64,000 nucleotides of DNA. Source: Pedobacter suwonensis (GTDB lineage: Bacteria > Bacteroidota > Bacteroidia > Sphingobacteriales > Sphingobacteriaceae). Both the position numbers and the translations under genes were made by a program. Numbering within the stretch: the stretch's first letter is position 1; the number at the start of each line of letters is the position of its first letter. Where the stretch lies: NCBI RefSeq assembly GCF_900111825.1, contig NZ_FOJM01000014.1, forward strand, positions 124,001-188,000, written 5' to 3'. The notes beneath the pieces were generated by a model that did not search any database, was not told the origin of the DNA, and saw only the letters and a list, made by a program, of their open reading frames with translations. Positions 41,194-52,085 of this stretch are shown here, one piece after another.

Positions 41194-42789
41194 CTATAAG
41201 TGATCCTTATTTAGCAGCTTATACAGTTGTGAATATAAGTTTTCTGGTTCAATTGGCTTCTGGATATAGGCATCTATCCCAACATGGTCCCCAGCTATCC
41301 TGTCTTCATCCTTGATAAATGCAGAGAATGCCATAATAGGGATGTACCTATTGTGTTCAGATAATTCATTTCTGATTTTTCGTGTAGTCTCTACACCGTT
41401 CATCACGGGCATATTGATATCCATTAGTATCACATCATACTGTTTTGATTTAGCTTTAACATAGGCATCCAGTCCATTTTCAGCCTCATCAACCTGAATA
41501 TTCCATTCTGATAATATCTGTTTAGTCACAAACCGGTTAATTTCGTCATCATCAGCAAGTAACAAAGAAATATTGCTGAAAGATTTTAAAAACCGCTCTT
41601 TACTTTCAGCTAATTTAGCTACTTCAACTTTGTTATTCACTTTGTACCAGTTAGTAAAGGTAAAAGTTGTACCCACTCCAACACTGCTTTCCACATTCAG
41701 GGTGCCTCCTTTAAGTTCAACCAGTTTTTTAACAATTGGCAAGCCTAAACCAGTAGAGCCGAATTTATCAGCCATGGGGCATTCCAGCCGCTCATACCGG
41801 TTAAAGATCTGACCAATTAATTCATTAGGAATACCGATTCCGGTGTCAGAAACAGAAAAGTTCAATAATATCTGCGATTCTCTGACTTCGGAGATGGTAA
41901 CCTTCACATTTACACCACCGTATTCGGTAAATTTAATCGCGTTATTAACCAGGTTAATTAAAATCTGATTGAGCCTTAAGGTATCTGCCATCACAACTTC
42001 TGGTATGTTTTTATCAACAGAACATGACAAAACAAGATTTTTGCTTTCTGCCAGGGGCCGGGTCAGCTCACATATATCATTAACCAGTCTGCTCAAATCG
42101 GTTTCCACTTTATTCAGTTTCACTTTCCCGGCATCAATTTTTGATATATCCAAAATGTCGTTCACTAACTGAAGTAGAAGCTTAGAGGAATAAGTCAACA
42201 TTCCCAAAAGTTTAGCCTGGTCAGCGTCCAATCTGGTGGTTTCCAAAATGTGTATCAGCCCCAAAATAGCGTTTAATGGTGTCCGTATTTCATGGCTCAT
42301 ATTGGCCAGGAAGTTTTCTTTTGCCAGTTTACTCTTTTCTGCAATAGAAACCATCTCCAACAGTTCCTTCTTATACTGTTCCAGCTGATGATTTTTATTA
42401 TTGATTTCCCGCTGTTGAAGGATTAGCTTGGTAATGGAATCTACTTTTGCCACGGTGACATGTAAATCAAGAGGCTTAAAGAGATAATCAACAGCCCCAA
42501 GCGTTAAACCCTTCACCACATCGTTGGTATCCATGGAGTAGCCTGTAATCAAAATCACCATTACCCCGCGTGTTAATGGGTTATTCTTTATAGACTCGAG
42601 CAGTTCATACCCCGATAGTTCTGGCATATTCACATCTATCAATGCAATATCAATAGAATGATCGATACACATTTGCAAACCTTGTTTTGGAGATGTAGTA
42701 ACGTAGCATACAATATCGTCTCGTTTTAGCGCAGTTGCCAAGATCTTAACATTATTATAATGGTCGTCTACTATCAGGATATTTATCAT
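41194..42789 (-). CDS. Hybrid histidine kinase (REC-HisKA-HATPase-REC)
   Basis: A 531-residue soluble sensor kinase. An N-terminal receiver (about 1-120, IALIDVNMPELSGYELL) is followed by HisKA with ANMSHEIRTPLNAILGL, a HATPase domain (N-box LINLVNNAIKF, DTGIGIPNELIG, GSTGLGLPIVKKL) and a C-terminal receiver (about 410-530, DVILMDINMPVMNG). No transmembrane or periplasmic sensor is present, so input is cytosolic or through the N-terminal receiver. The separate Hpt gene on the other side (42949-43320, divergent) completes a phosphorelay. A DNA-binding output partner is not in view. Confidence 0.93.
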   Translation of the reverse strand: MINILIVDDHYNNVKILATALKRDDIVCYVTTSPKQGLQMCIDHSIDIALIDVNMPELSGYELLESIKNNPLTRGVMVILITGYSMDTNDVVKGLTLGAVDYLFKPLDLHVTVAKVDSITKLILQQREINNKNHQLEQYKKELLEMVSIAEKSKLAKENFLANMSHEIRTPLNAILGLIHILETTRLDADQAKLLGMLTYSSKLLLQLVNDILDISKIDAGKVKLNKVETDLSRLVNDICELTRPLAESKNLVLSCSVDKNIPEVVMADTLRLNQILINLVNNAIKFTEYGGVNVKVTISEVRESQILLNFSVSDTGIGIPNELIGQIFNRYERLECPMADKFGSTGLGLPIVKKLVELKGGTLNVESSVGVGTTFTFTNWYKVNNKVEVAKLAESKERFLKSFSNISLLLADDDEINRFVTKQILSEWNIQVDEAENGLDAYVKAKSKQYDVILMDINMPVMNGVETTRKIRNELSEHNRYIPIMAFSAFIKDEDRIAGDHVGIDAYIQKPIEPENLYSQLYKLLNKDHL

Positions 42790-42948
42790 TCGAAAGCATA
42801 TTAAGCTTTTTAAACAATCTTTTTGTTACATTGTTTCAGATAAGTTACACATCTCACTATAACAGATTCATCCTACATCGTATATATTTAATTCAAAAAT
42901 ATAAATAGTACAGAATGAGAATATTTAACCCTAAGATCAGCTTCGGAT

Positions 42949-43320
42949 ATGTGTGATTCAAACAATGTCGATAAACCATTAAACCTTTCCTATCTTGAAA
43001 AAATTTCAGGAACCAATACGAAGTTTATCATTACCACAATTGATCTTTTCAATTCGCATGTACCAAAGCTAATGGAGGAAATAGAGGATGCAATTGCATT
43101 ACAAAACTGGGATAAAATTGCGTTTCTCGTACATAAAATGAAGACTTCATTTGGCTACCTGGGTAGAGAAGATATTATTGAAGACCTTTTAGAAATAGAA
43201 CAATTTGCGCTTACTAAGGTAGGTGTGGCAAATATAGTATTCTGCTTTGGACACGTAAAGGCATCCATCAATAAACTGAGCGCACAATTGATTCATTACA
43301 AGAACCAACTCGCAAATTAA
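42949..43320 (+). CDS. Histidine phosphotransfer (Hpt) protein
   Basis: A 123-residue protein of the Hpt four-helix type. The phosphoacceptor is in FLVHKMKTSFGYLGREDI (H of VHKMK), followed by the two final helices. It is divergent from the hybrid kinase with 159 bases between. It likely shuttles phosphate between the kinase receivers and a remote response regulator. Confidence 0.85.
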   Translation: MCDSNNVDKPLNLSYLEKISGTNTKFIITTIDLFNSHVPKLMEEIEDAIALQNWDKIAFLVHKMKTSFGYLGREDIIEDLLEIEQFALTKVGVANIVFCFGHVKASINKLSAQLIHYKNQLAN

Positions 43321-43467
43321 TGCTTAAGCAAGAAAATGAATAAGTTGACAAGTAATTAAGAAGCTTATATAGCGTATATCATTTGTACTGTAAACACAGG
43401 AAATATAAGTTGATATCCAGCCATTGTAAATCTATGTTGGAAAATATATTTGCAGTTTCTTATATCA

Positions 43468-45075
43468 TTAGCGGTCATCTGTAAATTTGATTTCCATTAT
43501 CTTTTGCTCAAACTGTTCAGGAGCAACCAAAGCTTTTGCTTTCATACGGGCTTTATAGGTATAAACGGTATTTACGGTATAATCCAATATACGGGCAATG
43601 GTTTCCGTATCGCTAACTCCTAAGCGGATCAATGCAAAAATACGAAGTGAGGCAGTGAGCATTTCACCCTCTTTTAGCTCAATCTGCTCATCGGGCCTTA
43701 AAAGCGCATTAAACGAGGAAACAAAGTTGGGGAAAAGGGTTAAAAAAACCCTATCCAGGGTATTAAACAATTGATATTTCTCTTTCTGTATATGAACATT
43801 TCCCAGCACCTGTGTTGCATCCTGATATTTCCCTAATTTAATATTGTGCTGAGCTTTGCGTTTAACCTTATCAAGCGTTTCGATATAAGATGAGCAGGTT
43901 TTAAAAAACAGGCCGATGAGTTCTTCCTTGATCCGGGACGATTCCCAGAGTTTGCTGTTCACGTCTTCAAGTTCTGTATTCTTTTCTGTAATGATCAGAT
44001 CGTTTTTTTTGATATGAATCACCTGTTTCCGGAAAAGTACCAACTGGAACAGCAAAACCACAGCCACCAACACGAAAATCACAATTCCAATCCAGAGCAT
44101 TTCTTTCTCATGCTGCTTTTCTTCTATCAGTCGGCTTGCGATTAAGGGCAATACCGATTCGATTTGTGCCGCCCTGTTTCTGGTTCCATAAAAAGCAGCA
44201 TTACCGAGTGCCTCCTGCATACAGATATAAGCATCATCGTTCCGGTTCATTTTAAAAAGCTCCTGTCCCAGTAAAAATATGGCAAACGTTTCTTTAGTAG
44301 CCGACCGGATATCGTTGATTGCCGCAAGGGTAAGCAACATCAGCTTATCATCACCTGTGTAGGCATGGCTAATTCTGGTAGCGACTATGGCAATCTGATG
44401 CTCTGATAAACCATGAGTCAGTAGATATCGGTAATAAAACGCTGCGTCTGGTTTTTTATCCTGCTCAGCCGGGGGAAGAAAAGCAAGGCTAATGATTTTT
44501 TCAAGTTCACCAGGATTGATCAAAGTCCCCGCCTTTTTGAATGCTGCCTGGGCGGCTTTGCGGTAGCCCACAGCATAATATGCGTCATTGTCGTAAGCGC
44601 CGATTTCATCGAAAAGCATACCACGTAAATTAAGGTAGTCGTAACGTAACCTGCCCGGGAGGCCAGCCGTGTCGATCTCTGCAATTGTTTCAAAAGCCTC
44701 CTTGTAAAAGCCCGACTTCACCAAAACCGTAGCCAGTCCCATCTGGCTTTGAATGAGGTAGTGCTTACCGCTTAACTTTTTTGAAAGGGCAATCAATTTA
44801 TTACCGTTGGTAATTGCAGAATCAAAACGAAAAGAACTGTACTCATTGAACAATCCTGACAACAATTTGTAACGATCAAGATAATCCTCAGCAGGAACAG
44901 TTGCGAGCTGCGTACGCAACCTTTCAATTTTTTGTTCTTTCTGCCGGATATAATTGTTTTCTGCTGAGAGTTCCCTTCTCAGTAATTTCCATAAACTGTC
45001 CACTTTCGATGTTTGTGCACTAACTGCCAGAACATGGACCAGCAATATGATTATTACAAAAATTTTCTTTATCAT
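43468..45075 (-). CDS. DUF6377 family sensor-regulator
   Basis: A 535-residue protein. ATG 45075 (MIKKIFVIIILLVHVLAVSAQ) gives a clean signal peptide; a longer frame from 45120 adds unrelated residues. After the signal come TPR-like helices, a transmembrane segment near 325-350 (IVIFVLVAVVLLFQLVLF) and the cytoplasmic DUF6377 part with a helix-turn-helix-like end (LGVSDTETIARILDYTVNTVYTYKARMKAKAL). This family sits beside Bacteroidota polysaccharide-utilisation loci and is thought to regulate them. It is divergent from the GH43/SusCD genes. Confidence 0.82.
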   Translation of the reverse strand: MIKKIFVIIILLVHVLAVSAQTSKVDSLWKLLRRELSAENNYIRQKEQKIERLRTQLATVPAEDYLDRYKLLSGLFNEYSSFRFDSAITNGNKLIALSKKLSGKHYLIQSQMGLATVLVKSGFYKEAFETIAEIDTAGLPGRLRYDYLNLRGMLFDEIGAYDNDAYYAVGYRKAAQAAFKKAGTLINPGELEKIISLAFLPPAEQDKKPDAAFYYRYLLTHGLSEHQIAIVATRISHAYTGDDKLMLLTLAAINDIRSATKETFAIFLLGQELFKMNRNDDAYICMQEALGNAAFYGTRNRAAQIESVLPLIASRLIEEKQHEKEMLWIGIVIFVLVAVVLLFQLVLFRKQVIHIKKNDLIITEKNTELEDVNSKLWESSRIKEELIGLFFKTCSSYIETLDKVKRKAQHNIKLGKYQDATQVLGNVHIQKEKYQLFNTLDRVFLTLFPNFVSSFNALLRPDEQIELKEGEMLTASLRIFALIRLGVSDTETIARILDYTVNTVYTYKARMKAKALVAPEQFEQKIMEIKFTDDR

Positions 45076-45367
45076 TAATATTTCGGATGGCGGCCAGCCT
45101 GTTACATAAACATACAGCAAATTCTGATCTATGCCGATATGGCATTACAATATTAGGGTTTAAAATTAAAATGACAGCATTCTGTTACCTAAAACGGGTT
45201 GAAAACAGTTTTGATTTTCAAGCAACGATACGAGCACAAAACACTGTTATACAGGTATTTAAAAATTATACAATCTTGATTTGAGGTAGATCGGCCTCTG
45301 GATCGGAATGATACCGTTTTTTGATCGCTACTTTTGGTCAACCAAATAACCAACCATTCCAAGCTTT

Positions 45368-46474
45368 ATGAGAAACAAATTTCTTATTTTGATGACTGCG
45401 GGACTTCCCCTATTATCCACAGCCTGTCAGAAAAGTTCTCAGGGAGATACGACGATCAACACCGAACAAGGTGCCCTTGTAAAATACTTCCAAAACCCAT
45501 TGGTAAATGGCGATCATGCCGATCCTTTTGTTGCCCAAAAAGATGGAAACTACTATTTTCTGTCTACCAAGGGTAACCGTGTGGCCATAGCCAAAACAAA
45601 AGCGATGTCGCAACTGGCCAATGCCATTGAAACAACGGTTTGGACACCGCCTGAAAATACCGATCACTCAGCTGACCTTTGGGCCCCGGAACTGCATTTC
45701 TTAGCGGGAAAATGGTATATCTATGTTGCCGCGGCACAAAAGGGGGTAGATGACAGTAACCGCATGTTTGTATTGGAAAATGAAAACGCAGACCCAACCC
45801 AGGGAATGTGGAATTTTAAAGGCAAAATCGCCGATTCAGGAAATGATCAATGGGCGATAGATGGTTCCGTTGCTACCATAGGCAATAAAAACTATTTCGT
45901 GTGGTCAGGCTGGGAAAATCCTACCGAAAAATATAAACAATATATTTACCTCGCCCCCATGTCGAACCCCTGGACGATCAGCGGACCACGAATCAAGATA
46001 TCATCACCAACAAATGACTGGGAAAAATGGGAGCCCACTTTTCTTGGCGCAGGCGTAAACGAAGGGCCGATTATGCTGCAACGCGATGCCAACAGCCCCG
46101 TATTTATCATCTTCTCTGCCAGCCGTTACAGTAGTGATAATTACTGTTTAGCACAGATTCAGTTGAAGACCGGCAGCGACCCTGCAATAGCAGAAAACTG
46201 GATCAACAAAAAACAGGTATTTGTGAAGAGCGATAAAAATTCAGTTTATGGCCCCGGACACAACGGTTTTTTTACAAGTAGCTTCACCGATCAGAACGGT
46301 ATGGTGAAATCTGAAAATTGGTTTATCTACCACGCCCGCAGCACACCAAATAACCCGGGTCAGGCCAGAACCACAAGAATGCAACAACTTAGCTGGAAAG
46401 CAGATGGATCACCCGATTTTGGAACCGCCATTAGTACCGGGATTAACCTTCCCTGCCCTATTAACGAACAATAA
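45368..46474 (+). CDS. Glycoside hydrolase family 43 lipoprotein
   Basis: A 368-residue enzyme with a lipobox (LPLLSTACQKSS), so surface or periplasmic lipid-anchored. The GH43 five-blade propeller signature is visible: catalytic Asp in DHADPFVAQKDGNYYFLS, WAPELHFLAGKWYIYVAA, DGSVATIGNKNYFVWSGW, and the general-acid Glu in AGVNEGPIMLQ. It hydrolyses arabinose- or xylose-containing polysaccharide linkages. Specificity cannot be read here. First gene of the locus with susC and susD. Confidence 0.9.
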   Translation: MRNKFLILMTAGLPLLSTACQKSSQGDTTINTEQGALVKYFQNPLVNGDHADPFVAQKDGNYYFLSTKGNRVAIAKTKAMSQLANAIETTVWTPPENTDHSADLWAPELHFLAGKWYIYVAAAQKGVDDSNRMFVLENENADPTQGMWNFKGKIADSGNDQWAIDGSVATIGNKNYFVWSGWENPTEKYKQYIYLAPMSNPWTISGPRIKISSPTNDWEKWEPTFLGAGVNEGPIMLQRDANSPVFIIFSASRYSSDNYCLAQIQLKTGSDPAIAENWINKKQVFVKSDKNSVYGPGHNGFFTSSFTDQNGMVKSENWFIYHARSTPNNPGQARTTRMQQLSWKADGSPDFGTAISTGINLPCPINEQ

Positions 46475-46665
46475 GCAAATTAACTAGCAATTAGCACTGT
46501 GCCATTAAACATGGCAAGATGGCCTGCCTATAACTTTTTTTTATTAACCCGCTATTTAGATAAACGATTTATAAACCCCAAAAATGCTTCTACTGCACAG
46601 GAGTATGATCGCATTAACTATGCTAATTCAGATCATTTAATTAAGCAAATCCTTTTAAACCAGTT

Positions 46666-49600
46666 ATGAGAAAACTTTTACATTACAACAAAGCAGGAAC
46701 TGCTGCCAGGACCATTAGTCTTGCTAAGCTGTTTATTATTTTCATTTTATTCCTTTGTTCCTCAGCCTACGCAAATGCCAGGTCTGATAGCGGGAAAAAA
46801 AACGATCCCGCGATGTTTTCAGCAAACACCATGTTGAAAGATATTGATGTCCGCGGAAGTGTAACCGACACCAGCGGAGTTGGTTTGCCCGGTGTAGTGG
46901 TCAGCGTAAAAGGCCGAAACGGTTATGGTGTAGTAACCGACGTTAATGGCGGCTACATGATCAAAGTTCCGGAAGATGCAACCCTGGTATTCAGTATGGT
47001 GGGTTTTATAAGGCAGGAGGTGGCAGTTGGATCGAGGGAGTTTATCGCAGTCAGGCTACGCCAGAACCAGGCTATGTTAGAAGACGTGGTAGTAGTGGGC
47101 TATGGTACACAACAGAAGAACAATGTTACCGGCGCCCTTACTTCGGTTACCTCAAAGGAACTATTACGAACGCCAACCGCCAGTTTAACCAACAGTCTTG
47201 CAGGGCGTTTACCGGGACTGTTAACCATACAAAGCAGCGGTGAGCCCGGAGCCGATGGATCAGCACTTTACATCCGTGGATTTGGCACTTACCAGGGCAA
47301 AAGCCCATTGGTGCTGGTTGATGGTATAGAGAACAGCATTGATGGTATTGATGCCAATGATGTAGAAACCGTGAGCGTTTTGAAAGATGCAGCGGCTACG
47401 GCTGTTTATGGGATGAAAGGCGCTAATGGCGTTGTGCTGGTAACTACAAAAAGAGGGAAGACGGGTAAACCGCTAATTTCACTCACCGCACAGACTTCAC
47501 AACAGCGCCCTTTCAATATGCCAGAATACCTCGATTCATTCGATGCGCTCAGCTTATTCAGGGAAGCACTGAATAATGACGGGCTGAATGCCAACCTTTA
47601 CACGGATGCATACCTCAATAAATTCCGCGACCGCAGTAATCCTACTTATCAGTACCTCTATCCAAATGTTAACTGGACAGAAGAACTGATTAAACCTTCA
47701 TCAATGATGAGCCAGGCCAATCTAAATGTTAACGGCGGATCCTCAACAGCCAGGTATTTTGTATCGATGGCTTACCTGAAACAGGATGGGTTATACAAAT
47801 ATGACGATTTGAATGCTTACAATATCAATGCGGTGATGAACAAGTATAACTTCAGGAGCAATATTGATATTGATCTTTTGCCTACACTGAAGCTTGAGCT
47901 GAATCTTTCAGACATTGTTCGCGATAGAAACTATCCAACTGAAACCGCAGGCGCATTCTGGTCTGAGATACGCAATACACCTGCATATATCTATCCTTTA
48001 AAAAACCCTAATGGTTCAGTATCCGGACAAAAAGACTCTCCGGCCAACCCTTACGGCCGTTTAACGCAATTCGGATACGGGCGTTTTTTCGAAAATACAT
48101 TAAGCTCCATTATCGGCTTTACATTAAAGCTGCCTTTTGTTACTGAAGGATTGAGCTTCAGAACACGGTTCGCTTACGATGCTCAGAACTTTAGGAACAT
48201 TACCCGTCAACGGAATTATTCTACCTATCGTTTTATCACAAACGAAAATGAAACGGACCTGAGCAAAGGACGTTACGAAGAACTGACCACTGGCGATGGT
48301 TTGCTCGGCTTTAATATTGCGGCCAATGGCAGTCGCAAATCGACCTTTGAAAGTTATCTGAACTACGACAGGACGTTTGCCCAAAAACATGTTGTTTCGG
48401 GTATGCTGCGTTATAACCAGTCACAGAGTTTTCTGGCCACCGCCACTGCTGATGGCGCTATTGCCGCGCTGCCTTACAAACAGCTGGGCCTGGTAGGCAG
48501 GATCAATTATTCATTTGACAGGCGTTATGTACTGGAATTCGATGCCGGTTATAACGGTTCTGAGAACTTTATGAAGGGACGGCGTATGGGCTTTTTCCCT
48601 GCGGCATCTGCTGGTTGGATCCTGTCTAATGAAAACTTCCTGAAAGATTCTAAACTGGTGAGCCTGTTAAAATTAAGAGGTTCTTATGGTATTGTTGGCG
48701 TAGATAACAGTGTTGGCCGTTTTGCCTATTTAAGTACCTGGCAAACCGGAAACGGAAGCGGCTACCGATTTGGCCTGGCAGCCGATGGAGATGGTTATTC
48801 AGGTGCCCAGGAAAGTGCCACTGGAAATTCATTCTTAACCTGGGAACAGTCAAAGAAAACCAATATTGGCTTGGATTTCGAACTATTTAAAGGGCAGATC
48901 GCTTTTACAGGTGACGTTTTTACCGAAAGGCGCTCACAGATCCTGACCACAGCGGCCATCATTCCAAATGTAACAGGTGTTCAAAATCTACCGGCCATAA
49001 ATGCAGGTATTGTAGATAACAAGGGTTTTGAAGGAGAACTTACCTTCCGCAAACGCTTTGGCAATCATAACCTGATGCTCCGGGGTTCTTATTCGTATGC
49101 CACAAACCGCATACAATATGCTGCTGAACCAGTGTATGCATTGCCTTACCGCGGATTGAAAGGCACACAAATTAATGAAGCTTATGGCTTAACTGCAATT
49201 GGCCTGTTTAAGGATGCGGCAGATATTGCTGCAAGCCCGACTCAGCAATTCGGTGCCGTGCGTCCTGGTGATATCAAATATCTTGACCGTAACGGGGATG
49301 GTGTGATTAACAGTCAGGACGAAGGTTACCTTGGTCAGGTAACCACCCCTAAATCGATTCTGGGTTTAACCCTATCCTATACTTACAAAAACTTTGACCT
49401 AAATGTTCTTTTTCAGGGTTCCGGCGGAGGAAAAGTTTGGCTAACTGGCACTTCTGCATGGGCTTTCTCGAATAACAGCTCAGTATTGGCAGACTATATG
49501 GATAACCGCTGGACAACGCAGAATCCTGATCCAAATGCGAAATGGCCAAGATTATCATCATCTAATAATGTAAACAACAATCAGAATTCAACATTTTGGC

Positions 49601-49824
49601 TAAGATCATCCAACTATGTGCGGCTTAAAAATGTGGAGGTGGGTTACACGCTTCCTAAAAACTGGGTTAAAAAAATCGGCCTGACCAATATCAGGGCTTT
49701 TGCCACCGGATCAAATATTTTTACCTGGTCTGAGATGAAGATTTTCGATCCGGAGCGTACCAATGGCTTTGGAGACTACCCTCAAATGCGTGTAATCAAC
49801 TTAGGAATAAATGCTTCAATGTAA
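46666..49824 (+). CDS. SusC/RagA-type TonB-dependent outer-membrane receptor
   Basis: A 1052-residue outer-membrane protein. A signal peptide (about 20-40) precedes a carboxypeptidase-regulatory-like domain (IDVRGSVTDTSGVGLPGVVVSVKG). The plug follows from MLEDVVVVGYGTQQKNNVTGAL, with SLAGRLPGLLTIQSSGEPGADGSALYIRGFGT, then a 22-strand barrel to the C-terminal aromatic end. It lacks an N-terminal STN signalling domain, so it is not an anti-sigma-linked receptor. It imports oligosaccharides with the SusD partner just downstream. Confidence 0.93.
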   Translation: MRKLLHYNKAGTAARTISLAKLFIIFILFLCSSAYANARSDSGKKNDPAMFSANTMLKDIDVRGSVTDTSGVGLPGVVVSVKGRNGYGVVTDVNGGYMIKVPEDATLVFSMVGFIRQEVAVGSREFIAVRLRQNQAMLEDVVVVGYGTQQKNNVTGALTSVTSKELLRTPTASLTNSLAGRLPGLLTIQSSGEPGADGSALYIRGFGTYQGKSPLVLVDGIENSIDGIDANDVETVSVLKDAAATAVYGMKGANGVVLVTTKRGKTGKPLISLTAQTSQQRPFNMPEYLDSFDALSLFREALNNDGLNANLYTDAYLNKFRDRSNPTYQYLYPNVNWTEELIKPSSMMSQANLNVNGGSSTARYFVSMAYLKQDGLYKYDDLNAYNINAVMNKYNFRSNIDIDLLPTLKLELNLSDIVRDRNYPTETAGAFWSEIRNTPAYIYPLKNPNGSVSGQKDSPANPYGRLTQFGYGRFFENTLSSIIGFTLKLPFVTEGLSFRTRFAYDAQNFRNITRQRNYSTYRFITNENETDLSKGRYEELTTGDGLLGFNIAANGSRKSTFESYLNYDRTFAQKHVVSGMLRYNQSQSFLATATADGAIAALPYKQLGLVGRINYSFDRRYVLEFDAGYNGSENFMKGRRMGFFPAASAGWILSNENFLKDSKLVSLLKLRGSYGIVGVDNSVGRFAYLSTWQTGNGSGYRFGLAADGDGYSGAQESATGNSFLTWEQSKKTNIGLDFELFKGQIAFTGDVFTERRSQILTTAAIIPNVTGVQNLPAINAGIVDNKGFEGELTFRKRFGNHNLMLRGSYSYATNRIQYAAEPVYALPYRGLKGTQINEAYGLTAIGLFKDAADIAASPTQQFGAVRPGDIKYLDRNGDGVINSQDEGYLGQVTTPKSILGLTLSYTYKNFDLNVLFQGSGGGKVWLTGTSAWAFSNNSSVLADYMDNRWTTQNPDPNAKWPRLSSSNNVNNNQNSTFWLRSSNYVRLKNVEVGYTLPKNWVKKIGLTNIRAFATGSNIFTWSEMKIFDPERTNGFGDYPQMRVINLGINASM

Positions 49825-49828
49825 CCCC

Positions 49829-51682
49829 ATGAAAAATATAACCAAGCTGCTGTTGGCAGCACTATTGATCAGTAGCACATCCTGTAAAAAATATCTGGAT
49901 GTTGTTCCTGCAGAATATTCAAGTGAGAATGATGTTTATAACAACATCAACCTGACAGAGCAGGCCCTGGCGCGCCTGTACAATGCCCTTCCCAATGAGT
50001 TAACCTCTCCTCTAACGGCTGCAACTGACGAAACTTACCATCATTGGTTCGACAATGGAGAGGCGGTAGATGCTTACAAATATAATCTTGGCGCCTGGAG
50101 TACAAATGATAATCCATACGGTAACTGGTCGGGAAAATATCAGGATATCCGCAGGGCGAACATATTTATCAAGCGCATAGATGCTGTTCCGGTACCGCTC
50201 GACCGGGAAAGTTATTATGCGATCTGGAAACCCCGTTACAAAGCCGAGGCACGTTTTCTTCGCGCCCAGTTTTACTTTGAACTTTTTAAACGCTACGGAG
50301 CAGTTCCGCTGATTACGAGTGCTAATGATGTGGATCCTCAAAATCTGGAAGATACGCAGGTATCACGCAATTCGGTGGATGAGGTAGTTAATTTCATTAC
50401 CTCAGAATGTGACGAAATTGCGAATGTGCTGCCCCTTGTGCAGGAAGCCGCACAAACCGGCCGCATTACCAGGGGCGCAGCGCTGGCATTAAAAGCCCGC
50501 ACCCTGTTATATGCCGCAAGTCCACTATTTAATGGCAACCCTCTTTACGCCAATGTGCAAAATAAAGATGGTAAAGTTCTTTTTAACCGCAGCTATGATA
50601 AAGAGAAGTGGAAAAGAGCTGCTGACGCCGCGAAAGCAGTTATTGACCTGGGTATTTACAAATTGTACAGTCCTTTTCCTGATAACCCTGTTCAGAATTA
50701 TGCTGCACAATTTTATACCCGTGATTACACCGAGACTATTCTGCAACGAATCCTCGGCAACTCAACAGATATTGATGGCAACTATCTGCCAAACGGCGCT
50801 CCCTTTAAAGGAAACGGGAAACTAACGCCCTTACAGCAATTTGTTGACGCTTATGAGATGAAAAATGGTTACCCGATAAACCAAACCGGTTCTGGCTATA
50901 CTACAAGCGGCGTTTGGAATGGACAGTTATGGGATGGCTTGAAATTTCAAACGGTAAATAATATATCGAACATGTATAAAGATCGCGACCCGCGGTTCTA
51001 TGCCAGTATATTTTTCCAGTATGACGTATGGAGGTTCGATGCAACCAAACGCCCGGTACGACTGGCCTGGTATGGTGCGGGCAACGGAATAACCGATGGT
51101 TGGGCAACTGGTAAACCGGGTACTAACCCATGGGGTTATAATGTCCGGAAGTTTTTATCGCCTAGTTATGACAGAAATGCGAATTCAGGTACCGGAACGC
51201 GAAATTTCCCGCTTTTCCGCCTGGCAGAAATTTACCTGAATTATGCAGAAGCCATGAATGAATATCTGGATGCGCCAGACCCATCCGTTTATCAATACCT
51301 CAATCTGGTTCGGAACCGGGTGGCCATGCCAAACTTACCGATCCTGGCAGCTGACAATACTAAAGCGGGTATGCGAAACCGTATCCAAAATGAGCGAAGG
51401 GTGGAACTGGCATTTGAAAGCCACCGGTTCTGGGATGTAAGACGATGGCTGATCGCCAAAACGGTTGATAATGTACCAGCGCTGGGACTAAATGCACGTC
51501 CTTCCGCAGCTGAACTCAGCAGTACAGGGCTGGATGTATCAAGCGAAGCGGCGGGAGTGGCGGTATTTTATAAGACTGTTGTTTTACAAAACCGCGTTTT
51601 TGCAGATAAGCACTACCTTATGCCCATACCACAGGCAGAAATTGACAAAGATCCTAACCTGGTACAAAACTATGGCTGGTAA
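49829..51682 (+). CDS. RagB/SusD family nutrient-uptake lipoprotein
   Basis: A 617-residue SusD-like lipoprotein. ATG 49829 follows the SusC stop by 4 bases and gives a lipobox (LLISSTSCKKYLDV); an earlier ATG lies inside the SusC gene. The TPR-like helical core and the SusD C-terminal signature FPLFRLAEIYLNYAEAMNE and RRVELAFESHRFWDVRRW are visible, and the chain ends NLVQNYGW as usual for the family. It binds glycan at the cell surface and lids the SusC channel. Confidence 0.93.
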   Translation: MKNITKLLLAALLISSTSCKKYLDVVPAEYSSENDVYNNINLTEQALARLYNALPNELTSPLTAATDETYHHWFDNGEAVDAYKYNLGAWSTNDNPYGNWSGKYQDIRRANIFIKRIDAVPVPLDRESYYAIWKPRYKAEARFLRAQFYFELFKRYGAVPLITSANDVDPQNLEDTQVSRNSVDEVVNFITSECDEIANVLPLVQEAAQTGRITRGAALALKARTLLYAASPLFNGNPLYANVQNKDGKVLFNRSYDKEKWKRAADAAKAVIDLGIYKLYSPFPDNPVQNYAAQFYTRDYTETILQRILGNSTDIDGNYLPNGAPFKGNGKLTPLQQFVDAYEMKNGYPINQTGSGYTTSGVWNGQLWDGLKFQTVNNISNMYKDRDPRFYASIFFQYDVWRFDATKRPVRLAWYGAGNGITDGWATGKPGTNPWGYNVRKFLSPSYDRNANSGTGTRNFPLFRLAEIYLNYAEAMNEYLDAPDPSVYQYLNLVRNRVAMPNLPILAADNTKAGMRNRIQNERRVELAFESHRFWDVRRWLIAKTVDNVPALGLNARPSAAELSSTGLDVSSEAAGVAVFYKTVVLQNRVFADKHYLMPIPQAEIDKDPNLVQNYGW

Positions 51683-51723
51683 GCCTACAAAACCAAAACG
51701 GATACTCATTAGCAGATGAATTC

Positions 51724-51758
51724 AACGCCTCCGGATTTGAAAATAATCCGGAGGCGTT
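51724..51758 (+). terminator. Terminator after the SusC/SusD locus
   Basis: AACGCCTCCGGATT (51724-51737) pairs perfectly with AATCCGGAGGCGTT (51745-51758), loop of 7 bases, 14 base pairs. It lies about 40 bases beyond the SusD stop. Confidence 0.8.
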
Positions 51759-52085
51759 TATGCTATTTGTTCAGGTATAAATCCTGATATGCGTCATTTG
51801 AAAATACCCAATCGGCAAAGTATTTCTGTAAAGGATTTTTATTACTGCATGATGTACCAAATATGTTACAAATGAACTGTTTTATATACATTTTTTTGAC
51901 AAAAGTATTTTATTAAAACAATAGAAAAATAAATATAAAAATCTGAAAAACAAATTTTTAACCATTAAAATCCGGGCGTTGGCATTATTTGTAAAGGTTA
52001 AAAAAACAAGCCGGAAAAATATATACCATCTGGTTTGATGGCTCAACAAATACCAAAGCTAAATACCATATCATTGTTCAGAAAT

